Assembly (NCBI GenBank): GCA_964564025.1
Contig: CAZLZO010000004.1
Location: 8,265-72,264 of the forward strand
Length of the DNA: 64,000 nt
From: DRYM01 sp964564025
Lineage (GTDB): Archaea > Thermoproteota > Thermoprotei_A > EX4484-217-1
Direction of reading: 5' to 3'
The position numbers and the translations under genes were made by a program. Every line of letters begins with the position of its first letter. Position 1 is the stretch's first letter. Positions 7,680 through 16,764 of this stretch are shown here, piece after piece. Under the pieces are notes generated by a model, which saw nothing but the letters and a program-made list of their open reading frames with translations, did not search any database and was not told the origin of the DNA.

Positions 7680-8321
7680 CTCCCAAATACCTGTTATCAC
7701 ATACTGTGCCCCATGCTTTATCAGTGTTAGCTTATCCTTTAACCCTGTTAAAACACCTACTGTTATTACGCCAACTTTTCTTCCAGATTCCATATCAACC
7801 CAGTAGTCTGCAACAAAAATTGCTTCACAAGGATTTACACCGTACTCTTTAAGTATTAATGCTAAAACACCTTTTCTCGAAAAGAGAAGGTCTTCATCTG
7901 AAGGATCCTGTTGAATTAATGTGTAAACCTTGTTTACATATGCGCTTAGCCCATAACTATCGAGTTCATTCCATATATACTTAGGTTCTATTTCCCTTCC
8001 CGTAGTTACCACTGCCTTAATGTTTTTCTTTCTAAGATACATGAGGGCCTCCTTGGCTCCCTCATAAGGTTTATCATGGATGCTTCTGTAATGACTGTAA
8101 ATTCTCCTAAACTTTTTCCAAAAAGAAGTTCTTTCTTTTTGAGATAAAGGTTCAAGTATTTCTGTTAATCTATCCTTTCTAAAGTTTTCAAGGAACTCCT
8201 CATATTTTATCTTTCTAAGCCCATAGAGTTTTCTAACCTCATTATACACTATGTAAAATCTATGTAATGTATCGACAAGAGTCATGTCTAGGTCAAGTAT
8301 TGCTAAGCTTATCTTACCCAA
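7629..8321 (-). CDS. HAD-superfamily hydrolase
   Basis: This 230-residue haloacid-dehalogenase-fold phosphatase has motif I LDLDMTLVDT (nucleophile D10, acid D12), motif II VTTGRE and motif IV FVADYWVDMESG. An alpha-helical cap lies between motif I and II. Substrate is unknown. The start is ATG at 8321, and the 3' end overlaps the small membrane protein gene by 51 bases. Confidence 0.85.
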   Translation of the reverse strand: MGKISLAILDLDMTLVDTLHRFYIVYNEVRKLYGLRKIKYEEFLENFRKDRLTEILEPLSQKERTSFWKKFRRIYSHYRSIHDKPYEGAKEALMYLRKKNIKAVVTTGREIEPKYIWNELDSYGLSAYVNKVYTLIQQDPSDEDLLFSRKGVLALILKEYGVNPCEAIFVADYWVDMESGRKVGVITVGVLTGLKDKLTLIKHGAQYVITGIWELPSLLNKLLNDNGEQS

Positions 8322-8399
8322 TTCCTAAACCCTTAAAGCATTGATTCTACAGTTACAGTTTAGCTTATAACCTAGCATATTTTAAGTATTCTTTAATGG

Positions 8400-8798
8400 G
8401 TGATTAAAATAGTGGGTAAAAGAAAACCTATTCTAGCTAGCGGAGACATTGTTGCTGACTATGAGCCTCTATTTAAGTATTGGGAATTAGCTAAAAAGGA
8501 GAGTAGGGAATTAGCTGAGAAAGCCACTTTGAGACATGAAGATTTCGAATACTTACTCAAAATTCTTTCAAAAAGAGAGCTAATAAGTCTCATGGAGCTT
8601 CTTGAAAAACTTGAAACATACATGTTAAGTAGAGTTAATGCAGCATTAGCGGCCAAAGCATTAAAAGAGGTTTACAATATAGAGTATGAGCTAGAGGATG
8701 CTAGAAGAAAATTAGCTAGAATACTTGCCGGTTGGCTTATTGAAGCAAGTAACATATGGGGTGACATAAGACTTAAAGGCCCTACCTATAGAACCTAG
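8400..8798 (+). CDS. Hypothetical all-helical protein upstream of lhr
   Basis: I do not recognise this 132-residue protein. After a short basic N-terminus (MIKIVGKRKP) it is almost entirely predicted helix, rich in Leu, Glu and Ala, ending in a WLIEASNIWGDIRLKGPTYRT tail. It starts with GTG at 8400 and ends 28 bases before the helicase start on the same strand, so it is probably cotranscribed with lhr. A role with the helicase is only suggested by position. Confidence 0.7.
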   Translation: MIKIVGKRKPILASGDIVADYEPLFKYWELAKKESRELAEKATLRHEDFEYLLKILSKRELISLMELLEKLETYMLSRVNAALAAKALKEVYNIEYELEDARRKLARILAGWLIEASNIWGDIRLKGPTYRT

Positions 8799-8826
8799 GG
8801 GAGAAGTTGCAGAATTACATGGAACA

Positions 8827-11478
8827 ATGACCTCTGAGAGTATTGAATATGTTAGTGGAAAGTATAGTGAGGAAAGTGTTTTTTCCCTACTTAGACCCTA
8901 TGTTGCAAAATGGTTTAAAAGGAAATATGGGCACTTCACTCCAGCTCAGCTAATGGCTATTCCGGAAATTAAGAAAGGAAATAATGTGTTAATATCTTCA
9001 CCGACTGGTACTGGTAAGACTCTAGCAGCTTTTTTAGGCATCCTTGATGAACTCTTTTATTTAGGAGAAAATGGGAAATTAGAAAACTATGTTTACGTAG
9101 TCTATGTTAGCCCCTTAAGAGCTTTAAATAACGATATGAGACGTAACCTCATAGAACCCCTTAATGAAATCATGAAAGTAGCTGAAGAATTGGGCTATGA
9201 GTTACCTGAGATTAAAGTTGCCGTTAGGACAAGTGATACTAAACCATATGAGAAACAACGTATGATAAAGAGCCCTCCTCACATATTGATAACTACTCCT
9301 GAAAGCTTCGCTATAGCATTAGTCGCCCCTCGCTTTAGACGAACTTTAAGGAACGTTAAGTGGATAATTGTTGATGAAATTCATGAGTTATGTAGCAGTA
9401 AAAGAGGAGCACACTTAAGCTTATCTTTTGAGCGATTAGAGAGCTTCGTAGGCAGACCTCTAATAAGAATAGGGTTAAGTGCCACAATAGCTCCTTTAGA
9501 GGAAGTCGCGAAGTTTCTTGTAGGATACAGTGATGATGGAAAACCTAGGCCATGCAAAATAGTTGATGCTAGATTCGCTAAACCAACAGAAATAAAGGTT
9601 ATAAGTCCATTAAGAAATATCGTAACGGCATCAGCAAGCGAAATTAATGAAGCAATATATTCAACATTAAAAGACATTATTCTCAAACATAGAACATCAC
9701 TTATATTTACAAACACACGTAGCGCTACAGAACGTGTTGTTTTTAAGTTAAGAAAAATGTTTAAAGAAAACAAGATACTTGACGCAGACAAAATTGAAGC
9801 ACACCATAGTAGCTTAAGCCGGGATATAAGATTAACTGTTGAAGAAAAACTTAAACGCGGAGAACTTAAAGTTGTTGTTTGCTCAACATCGCTTGAATTA
9901 GGTATCGATATAGGTTACATAGATGTCGTAGTTTTGCTAAGCAGCCCTAAGAGTGTTAGTAGGCTCCTTCAGAGAATAGGAAGAGCTGGACATAGACTTC
10001 GTAATGTAAGTAAGGGAATAGTAGTTGTTGTTGATAGAGATGATTTAGTCGAGTGCACGGTTTTAGCTAAAGCAGCTTTGGAAAGAAAAATAGACAACGT
10101 TAGAATACCTAAAAATCCTTTAGATGTTTTAGCTCAGCACATAGTTGGTATGGCTCTTGAAAGAAAATGGGAAATTCATGAAGCTTACAAGCTTGTTAAA
10201 AGAAGTTATAATTACCATAAACTATCTTTCGAAGACTTCATTAATGTTCTTAAATATTTAAGCGGTAAAATAGGGGATCTTGAAGCGCAAAGAGTTTATG
10301 CAAAAATATGGTTCGACGAAGAGGAAGGCGTTTTCGGAAGGAGAGGTAGAGGGAAAACGCGGATGATATATTATATGAACAGTGGAACAATACCTGATGA
10401 AGCAAAAATAACAGTTATTTCGGAAGACGGAAAGTACATAGGCACTATAGATGAGCAGTTCTTACAAATACTTATGCCCGGCGACATATTCGTTCTCGGC
10501 GGAAGAACGTATAAGTTCAAGAGAAGTTATGGTTCCTTAGCACTTGTTAAACCTGTGGAGGGAGAAAGACCAACCGTACCTACATGGTTTAGTGAAATGC
10601 TTCCTCTCTCATATGATTCAGCATTGCTTGTAGGTGAATTTAGGAGAAAAATAGCTGAAATGATAAGTAAAGGCTTAGGGAAAAATGAAATAATTAAGTT
10701 CATTAAAGAAAACTACTTTCTCGACGAACGTGCAGCCGAAGACATTTACAATTACGTTTTAGAGCAATACTTGTTTGCAGAAAAGAATGTTCCAAACGAT
10801 AAATTAGTGCTTGTAGAAGTCTTTAGAGAGGGTAGGAAAACAAACATTATTTTCCATACGCTTTTTGGTAGAAGAGTTAATGACGCTTTAAGTAGGGCTT
10901 ATGCTTTTATACTTTCACGTCTCATGGAGTCTAACGTGAAAGTAACGGTTACCGACAATGGTTTCATGCTAACCATAGTTGGCAGAGATGTTTCAGAAAA
11001 AACAGTCAATAAATTATTGGCAAGCGTCAAATCAGACAATATTAGGGAAATACTTGAAGAAGCGCTAAGAAATACTGAACTCCTTAAGAGAAGATTTAGG
11101 CATTGCGCTCAAAGATCATTCATGCTTCTCAAGAGATATATGAACAGGGAAAAATCTGTTCATAAACTTCAAATTAATGCACAAAACCTCTTAAAAGCTA
11201 TTGAAGAAATAAGGGATTTTCCAGTGTTAAAGGAAACTTTTCGAGAAATACTTGAGGACTTCATGGATATAGGTCATGCAATAGAAGTTTTGAGGAAAAT
11301 AGAAAGTAATGAAATAAGTGTGAAGATACTCATGAATAAGCTTATTCCAAGCCCATTCTCACATAACATAGTGCTTCAAGGATATTCCGACATAGTTCTG
11401 ATGGAAGATAGAAGGAGGATGCTTAGGAAACTCTATGAAAAAATGATGGAGTATATGAGAAAGAAGCTAAGTAGCTAA
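8827..11478 (+). CDS. lhr: Lhr-type superfamily 2 DNA helicase
   Basis: Lhr proteins are ATP-driven 3'-5' helicases linked to DNA repair. The 883 residues show Walker A SPTGTGKT (58-65), DEIH (183-186), SAT (GLSATIAPL), the helicase domain 2 motif CSTSLELGIDIG and the QRIGRAGHR motif VI. A winged-helix and Lhr-specific C-terminal region follow. Length is typical of archaeal Lhr. ATG at 8827 is used because the nearby ATG at 8819 runs into a stop. Its 3' end overlaps the convergent pilus platform gene by 12 bases. Confidence 0.93.
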   Translation: MTSESIEYVSGKYSEESVFSLLRPYVAKWFKRKYGHFTPAQLMAIPEIKKGNNVLISSPTGTGKTLAAFLGILDELFYLGENGKLENYVYVVYVSPLRALNNDMRRNLIEPLNEIMKVAEELGYELPEIKVAVRTSDTKPYEKQRMIKSPPHILITTPESFAIALVAPRFRRTLRNVKWIIVDEIHELCSSKRGAHLSLSFERLESFVGRPLIRIGLSATIAPLEEVAKFLVGYSDDGKPRPCKIVDARFAKPTEIKVISPLRNIVTASASEINEAIYSTLKDIILKHRTSLIFTNTRSATERVVFKLRKMFKENKILDADKIEAHHSSLSRDIRLTVEEKLKRGELKVVVCSTSLELGIDIGYIDVVVLLSSPKSVSRLLQRIGRAGHRLRNVSKGIVVVVDRDDLVECTVLAKAALERKIDNVRIPKNPLDVLAQHIVGMALERKWEIHEAYKLVKRSYNYHKLSFEDFINVLKYLSGKIGDLEAQRVYAKIWFDEEEGVFGRRGRGKTRMIYYMNSGTIPDEAKITVISEDGKYIGTIDEQFLQILMPGDIFVLGGRTYKFKRSYGSLALVKPVEGERPTVPTWFSEMLPLSYDSALLVGEFRRKIAEMISKGLGKNEIIKFIKENYFLDERAAEDIYNYVLEQYLFAEKNVPNDKLVLVEVFREGRKTNIIFHTLFGRRVNDALSRAYAFILSRLMESNVKVTVTDNGFMLTIVGRDVSEKTVNKLLASVKSDNIREILEEALRNTELLKRRFRHCAQRSFMLLKRYMNREKSVHKLQINAQNLLKAIEEIRDFPVLKETFREILEDFMDIGHAIEVLRKIESNEISVKILMNKLIPSPFSHNIVLQGYSDIVLMEDRRRMLRKLYEKMMEYMRKKLSS

Positions 11479-13158
11479 ACTTATGATACTATCAACTATT
11501 TGAGGAATAGTAATGAAACCTACTAGTGAAATAAATAACACTATTGATGCTCTTAAAGTGTTTTTCGCCGTTAAATCAACAATTTTGCTTGTAAGCAATG
11601 ATAATATAATGGATGTTTCAATTATTGTTATTTTAAGTAGCGATAGCATTGAATGTTCGATATGAACCCCAAGATTCGTAAGTAATAGGGCTATTTCAGA
11701 AAGGGAGAGAATGCTTACGAGCTTAAGTGTTAGAAATAGGGAGAAAATAAGGATTAGCGGGGCTATGTAAGCCAGTATCTCATATATTCTAAGTGACTTC
11801 CTAACTTCTATACGATAGTGCATTACATCGGAGACACACTGTGTTAAATCTTCTAGCATAGCAGGAGTTCCGCCACCACTTTCCTCTATTTCTTCAAGTA
11901 AGAAAGTGGTGTAGTCGAAAAGCCATGAACCAGTTTTAGGTATATCTTTAAAACCTAATCCCGCCCTAATATTCATAGCTATTTTATTGAGTATTGTGTC
12001 TAAGCTTTTATTGTACTTGCGAAAAAGAATGAGTCTAGCAATTGCTTGAGCAGGTGTGAAGCCTAGTTTTCTAAATTCTGTAATGTCTCTAAGAAGTTTC
12101 GGTAAGCCTTCCTCTATTTCCTTTAGAACCTTAGCCTTTAATACATATAGAATACCGCTTATAAATGACGCTATGAGTAACGAGAATAGAATCGCTATGG
12201 TAAATTCTTTAGCAACATAGTACGTTAAAATAAACGTTAGTATCGACACTAGTATACTTAATATTATCTGCACTTTAGGAACCAGTAGCTTCGATACATT
12301 TTCTGGTATAAGCGACTCAATAGTTGTAAAGGAAACTATTAGAGCAATAGGTAAAATAACTATATTAAGAAGCATTATGGTGGTTAGAAATTCTGCTGAA
12401 AGTATAAGTGACGCTAAAAGTATTATTAATACTGAAATTACAAAAAATGTTGTTAACGATTCACCTAAGTCCATGCTTCTTTCAACAAACATTTTCCACT
12501 GAAACTTTAATTCTTTAAAACTATCCCTAACTTTTTCATGAAGATAACGAACCAAGTCTCCTCCACTTTTATATATGGATGTATATCCGAAAATGAGGTC
12601 TTGGAAGGGTTTATAAGGATTATTCTTGGCTAAAGAATCTAATGCTGTTAAGGGGTCTTTTCCAAGCAATCTTACATCTCTCAGAAAAATCATTGCCTCC
12701 TTCTTAATGTTCTCAAAAATATCTGTTTTAGCTACTTTATATAATGACATGTGAAGAGGGACGCCCGCTGATTGCAAAGTGGCTATGTAAAGAACGAAAT
12801 AAGGGAACTCCTTTTTCAAACCGTTTCTTCGTTTCGAGACTAAGCTTTTTAGGTTAAGGAGAAATATTAGCTGAGGCAGTATAGGTAACGTTATTATTAA
12901 AGGTAATGTGAAGAATAGCTTGAAAACACCTACGCTTATTACTAATAGGGGGACCATTAGTATTAAGAAAATAAAGGACATGAACGTAAGTAAGCACTGC
13001 TTCCTTACCGTTGAACCATAATATCCAGCTTTTAAGGCCAAAGAGGAATATAATTTGTCAAGTTTCAATACAACCCTCTTGAAATAGTAGTTTTTAAGCA
13101 TGAATGAACATATCTTGGTTTCTAAAGTTTGCCGTGAAAACTTAAGCTTCCACATCAT
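11467..13158 (-). CDS. tadC: Type IV pilus assembly platform protein, TadC/GspF family
   Basis: This 563-residue inner-membrane platform protein has paired membrane helices around two GspF/TadC-type cytoplasmic domains. The first contains a FGYTSIYKSGGD segment and the second EEIEESGGGTPAML, a duplicated signature. It would anchor the assembly ATPase and feed pilin subunits. It overlaps the ATPase gene by 4 bases (ATGA), so the two are translationally coupled. Confidence 0.9.
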   Translation of the reverse strand: MMWKLKFSRQTLETKICSFMLKNYYFKRVVLKLDKLYSSLALKAGYYGSTVRKQCLLTFMSFIFLILMVPLLVISVGVFKLFFTLPLIITLPILPQLIFLLNLKSLVSKRRNGLKKEFPYFVLYIATLQSAGVPLHMSLYKVAKTDIFENIKKEAMIFLRDVRLLGKDPLTALDSLAKNNPYKPFQDLIFGYTSIYKSGGDLVRYLHEKVRDSFKELKFQWKMFVERSMDLGESLTTFFVISVLIILLASLILSAEFLTTIMLLNIVILPIALIVSFTTIESLIPENVSKLLVPKVQIILSILVSILTFILTYYVAKEFTIAILFSLLIASFISGILYVLKAKVLKEIEEGLPKLLRDITEFRKLGFTPAQAIARLILFRKYNKSLDTILNKIAMNIRAGLGFKDIPKTGSWLFDYTTFLLEEIEESGGGTPAMLEDLTQCVSDVMHYRIEVRKSLRIYEILAYIAPLILIFSLFLTLKLVSILSLSEIALLLTNLGVHIEHSMLSLLKITIIETSIILSLLTSKIVDLTAKNTLRASIVLFISLVGFITIPQIVDSIISLAT

Positions 13159-14684
13159 ATTAGGCCTCTTTTCTGAAAGTAAAATTTGAATAGCCTCTCC
13201 GAAACTGCTTCGTAATCGAAAATTTCGTCTTTAACTAATTCTTCAAGAAATCGTTTTCTCTCATATAATTCCTTTATTAAGTCTTTCTTAGAAAGCCCAT
13301 ACCTTTCCGCAATAGTTTTTAATCTATAACTTTTACTAACAACTTCCTCTACAGAATCTGGTTCATGCTTATCATTTCTAGGGTTCCAAGAAAATATTTT
13401 TAATTTACATATTTCGTTTCCTTCTATTAGGATTTCATATATTTCAGTTAGTCTTCTAACTATCTTACCTGTTATGTTGCTTCTAAGCTTCCTCATAACA
13501 GCTATTGACCAAATGAGGGAAAGAAAGGACTGCTTAACATTGAGAGGAGGGGATGTTAGTCTTAATATCATTGAATCAACATTATCAGCATGAAATGTTG
13601 TAAGACCGCCATGGCCGCTGGCTGCTGCTTGCACAAGAACTTGCACTTCTTCTCCGCGAACCTCTCCGATTATTATGTATTCGGCCCTTCTTCTCCAAGC
13701 AAACTTTACTAAATCGTTTAAGTCTATGTTCATCCATGTGTCTCCTGGAACATATGATCGTCTAGTGTATAGGGGATCCCAGTGCGTATGAGGTAATCGA
13801 AGCTCTGGTGTATCTTCAACTGTTATTACTCTAGCATCTGGAGGTATTAGAGTGGTTAATGATTGTAAAAGGGATGTCTTGCCGGTAGCCATAGCACCTA
13901 TTATGAAAACTAGTCCTTGGGCTTCAACTATAAGCCATAGATATGCTGCTTCAAGAGGACTTAAGGTTTTAAGCATAAGTAAATGAGTTATAGTAAGCGG
14001 GCTATTAGGGAATTTTCTAATAACGAAGCTTGAACCTCTACCGCTAACTTCTTTAGATAAAGTTAAGGCTACTCGGTGTCCTTCTGGAAGTCTTGCTTCC
14101 AATATGGGATATGCTGTTGAAATATGTTTACCTGTTTTTAAGGCTAATTTCTGAACGAAAGATCGTATTTCCTCTTCACTAGTGAAGTATATGTTTGAGT
14201 CAAGCCAGTAAAAATCGGAAACATCTCTGTGCACTATAGCTACAGGTATTCCAGGCCCTTCAACAGCTATTTCCTCTACTCTAGGGTCTTTCATTGGAAC
14301 ATCTATTTTGCCGTAGCCTGCCACATCCCTTACAATGTAGTAGTGTAATACGTCATAGTATTCATTGTACTTCCTCTTTATGCCGAGTTCTTCTGCTATT
14401 TCCTCCAATATTCCCTCAATGTAGCCTAAAGGGTCTTTCTCTATAAATATAGGCTTTAAGCTTCTATAAAGGTAATTGAGAAGCATATCGTAGATTTCTT
14501 TAGCTTCACCAAAGATTTGCGGCTCCTTCACAATATAATAGCCTTTACCTTCATTTTCAACTATAATTACTTGAGCTTCGCCAACATTATACTCTAATAA
14601 AACTTTCTCCTTCAAAGAATCTTCTAGTACACTAATTTCCATGAGTTTTCCCTCATAAGTAAAAGAGAAAAAAGGTGGTAGCAT
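13155..14684 (-). CDS. tadA: Type II/IV secretion ATPase, TadA/VirB11 family
   Basis: The ATPase drives pilus assembly. The 509 residues have an N-terminal domain, Walker A GAMATGKT (263-270), Walker B IIIGEVRGEE and the His box ASGHGGLTTFHADN. It is encoded between the pilin and the TadC-like platform gene on the same strand, which fits pilus or adhesion machinery. I see no archaellum-specific neighbours (FlaG/F/H), so motility is less likely than adhesion. Confidence 0.93.
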   Translation of the reverse strand: MLPPFFSFTYEGKLMEISVLEDSLKEKVLLEYNVGEAQVIIVENEGKGYYIVKEPQIFGEAKEIYDMLLNYLYRSLKPIFIEKDPLGYIEGILEEIAEELGIKRKYNEYYDVLHYYIVRDVAGYGKIDVPMKDPRVEEIAVEGPGIPVAIVHRDVSDFYWLDSNIYFTSEEEIRSFVQKLALKTGKHISTAYPILEARLPEGHRVALTLSKEVSGRGSSFVIRKFPNSPLTITHLLMLKTLSPLEAAYLWLIVEAQGLVFIIGAMATGKTSLLQSLTTLIPPDARVITVEDTPELRLPHTHWDPLYTRRSYVPGDTWMNIDLNDLVKFAWRRRAEYIIIGEVRGEEVQVLVQAAASGHGGLTTFHADNVDSMILRLTSPPLNVKQSFLSLIWSIAVMRKLRSNITGKIVRRLTEIYEILIEGNEICKLKIFSWNPRNDKHEPDSVEEVVSKSYRLKTIAERYGLSKKDLIKELYERKRFLEELVKDEIFDYEAVSERLFKFYFQKRGLI

Positions 14685-14710
14685 GGGCTTATTTAAAACA
14701 CTTGCTTCCT

Positions 14711-15163
14711 CTACTCTGCCCTAACTATTTCTTGAAAAACTTTTACATTGTCTTCCGGTGTTACAACCTTTATAACTATGGGATACTCGTAGCCTCTCTT
14801 AAATGTTGCTTGTGAAGGAGGTATTACTTTACTGTAAGTAAACGTATCACCTGACTTTATTTCCTCAGGTGTCGCTAGGGTTTCCGTAAAGTTTCCAACG
14901 GAGACTTTTATAACCTTAAGCTCAGTATTGCCGACGTTTTTAGCTGAAACATAGAAAGCAGCTGAACCGTCACTTAATATTTTTAGCTGCTTATCAATAG
15001 TCTGTAAACTAAGAACAGTTGATGAAGCTGTAGCAACAGTGTTCATAAACCTATACACTACGAGTACTCCAGCTATCGATATTGACACTAGAAGTAATGT
15101 GGCTATGATAGGTGAGAGAGCTCTCTTGTTTTTCAAGATTTTTCTTACCAATTTACCACCCAT
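14711..15163 (-). CDS. Archaeal type IV pilin (archaellin-like N-terminus)
   Basis: The 150-residue protein has a class III signal: basic KILKNKR (8-14), probable cleavage before ALSPIIA (15-21), then a hydrophobic helix to about residue 36. This is the archaeal type IV pilin N-terminal pattern. The rest is a beta-rich ectodomain with no cysteines. It is the first gene of the pilin-ATPase-platform unit and lies 26 bases ahead of the ATPase. The prepilin peptidase is not in this window. Confidence 0.88.
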   Translation of the reverse strand: MGGKLVRKILKNKRALSPIIATLLLVSISIAGVLVVYRFMNTVATASSTVLSLQTIDKQLKILSDGSAAFYVSAKNVGNTELKVIKVSVGNFTETLATPEEIKSGDTFTYSKVIPPSQATFKRGYEYPIVIKVVTPEDNVKVFQEIVRAE

Positions 15164-15272
15164 AGTTATTTAGAACTATTTAAAAAGTAGAGGTGACTGA
15201 AAGTATTAGCACAAAAATTTTATGATATAAAAACATTTCTTAATCTAGAGTCTTTATGCTAGGTGATTTATC

Positions 15273-15515
15273 TTGACAATGAATGAAAATATTATCGCAT
15301 ATGTTTTGCTTAATGTAGCTTTAGGTAAAGAAGCTAAGCTTAAAGAGGAAATTTCTAAACTTAGCTATGTTACTGAAGCAAAAATAGTCTATGGCGAATA
15401 CGATATTGTAGTACGTATTGAAGCACCTTCATTAGCTATATTAGATAGGCATGTAAGCAGTATTAGAAGAATGGATGGTGTTCTTAAAACAATAACACTA
15501 ATAAGCACAAGCTAG
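15273..15515 (+). CDS. Stand-alone Lrp/AsnC ligand-binding (RAM) domain protein
   Basis: The 80 residues match the C-terminal alpha/beta ligand-binding domain of Lrp/AsnC regulators, without the HTH DNA-binding half. Motif features are VLLNVALGKE, VTEAKIVYGEYDIVVRIEA and MDGVLKTITLI. Such proteins bind amino acids and can form oligomers with full-length Lrp regulators. The start is TTG at 15273 with GGTGA upstream; ATG at 15279 is also possible. The neighbouring homoserine kinase suggests amino-acid sensing, which is inference. Confidence 0.88.
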   Translation: MTMNENIIAYVLLNVALGKEAKLKEEISKLSYVTEAKIVYGEYDIVVRIEAPSLAILDRHVSSIRRMDGVLKTITLISTS

Positions 15516-15518
15516 GAA

Positions 15519-15585
15519 ACCTCAGGTCGCTCCACCTTTCTTCATCTTCACTTATTCCGAACGTCCCTGTATCCTCATCGGCCAA
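15519..15585 (-). ncRNA. Box C/D guide sRNA candidate (imperfect boxes)
   Basis: On the minus strand box C-like CCGATGA (15581-15575), D'-like CGGA, C'-like AAGATGA and perfect box D CTGA (15525-15522) are correctly ordered, and GGCC/GGTT can close a short stem. The guide before D is ggtggagcgac. Two boxes deviate from consensus, so this is weaker than the others. Confidence 0.35.
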
Positions 15586-15623
15586 AAATAATCTCTTATA
15601 GTTGCAGAATATAAGTATTTACG

Positions 15624-16601
15624 GTGCGTACAATGCTTCTTAAGGCTAAAGCCTATAGTTCATCGGCAAACTTAGGTCCAGGGTATGATGTTTTAGCTAT
15701 GGCAATAGATCTATTTTACGATGAAGTTATTTTAAACATAGAAAGCTCTTCCGTCATAGATGTTAAAACAATAAGTGTTCACGGTCCATACAGCGACTAT
15801 GTACCTCTTCATGAAAACACAGCTATGGTAGCAGCTAGAGAGTTCTTAGAAAGATACGGGATAAAGGCTAAAGTTGAATTGAAAATATGGAAAAACATCC
15901 CTGTAGGTAGAGGTCTTGGAAGCAGTGGTGCTACAGCAGCCGCTACGGTTGCAGCATTGGCGAAAGCATTTAATGTAAATGACGAAAATGAATTAGTAGA
16001 TATAGCTGCGGAAGGAGAAAAAGCTTCTGCTGGCTCGCCCCACCCGGACAATGTTGCTGCCAGTCTATTAGGAGGCATAGTTCTAATATATAATAGGAAA
16101 CCTCTCAGGGTCGTTAAAATACCGCTAAAGAAAAAACCTAAACTAATCATAATTATCCCTAAAATAGGTCTTGTTAAAGAAAAAACAAAATATGCTAGAT
16201 CTTTATTGCCGAAAACCATTCCTTTAGAAAAAGTAGTTTTTAACACCAGTAAAATAGCTGCATTAATCATAGGTTTCATTACAGGAAACCTAAAGCTTGC
16301 AGGTGAAGGCATGGAAGATGCTATAGTTGAGCCTGCACGAAAACCAATATTGCACCTCTACTTCGAAATTAAAAAAGCTCTTAAAAATAAGGGAGCTTTA
16401 GGTGTTTGCGTCAGCGGCGCCGGACCTTCAATATTGGCAATGTTCGATCAAGAATTCCCTAAGAATAGAATTAACGAAGTTAAGAGATATATCAGCAATT
16501 TTTATAGAGAAAAAGGGTTTAATGTTGAAATATACGATGTTAAAATAGCTGAAGGAGCTAAAGTCGAGATTTTAGAGGAGAAACAAAAAGTTTTTCTTTA
16601 A
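15624..16601 (+). CDS. thrB: Homoserine kinase
   Basis: This GHMP-family kinase phosphorylates homoserine in threonine synthesis. The 325 residues have the N-terminal motif SSANLGPGYDVLAMA, the ATP-binding loop GRGLGSSGATAA and the C-terminal motif CVSGAGPSILAMF. Length is normal. A TATA-like CTTATAG at about 15595-15601 is 26 bases before the GTG at 15624, supporting a leaderless start there; ATG at 15633 is an alternative. No other threonine genes lie nearby. Confidence 0.93.
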   Translation: MRTMLLKAKAYSSSANLGPGYDVLAMAIDLFYDEVILNIESSSVIDVKTISVHGPYSDYVPLHENTAMVAAREFLERYGIKAKVELKIWKNIPVGRGLGSSGATAAATVAALAKAFNVNDENELVDIAAEGEKASAGSPHPDNVAASLLGGIVLIYNRKPLRVVKIPLKKKPKLIIIIPKIGLVKEKTKYARSLLPKTIPLEKVVFNTSKIAALIIGFITGNLKLAGEGMEDAIVEPARKPILHLYFEIKKALKNKGALGVCVSGAGPSILAMFDQEFPKNRINEVKRYISNFYREKGFNVEIYDVKIAEGAKVEILEEKQKVFL

Positions 16602-16619
16602 GAAACACTAGCTTACGAC

Positions 16620-16678
16620 ATGGATGATGTGGTGGGCAGCCCCTGAATAATGATGAGCCCTAGTCTCACACTGACAAA
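16620..16678 (+). ncRNA. Box C/D guide sRNA candidate
   Basis: Box C ATGATGT (16624-16630, one mismatch), a 12-base guide (ggtgggcagccc), D' CTGA (16643-16646), a 3-base spacer, perfect C' ATGATGA (16650-16656), a 14-base guide (gccctagtctcaca) and perfect D CTGA (16671-16674) form a near-ideal C/D RNA. The D'-C' spacer of 3 bases is typical of hyperthermophile guide RNAs. Targets are not identified. Confidence 0.65.
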
Positions 16679-16764
16679 GAAGTAGGGCTTCTTTACCAAA
16701 AAATTATTAAGAATTGATTAGTGCAGAATTTAATGAAGCAAGTATTACAAGCGGTGATTAGTGT

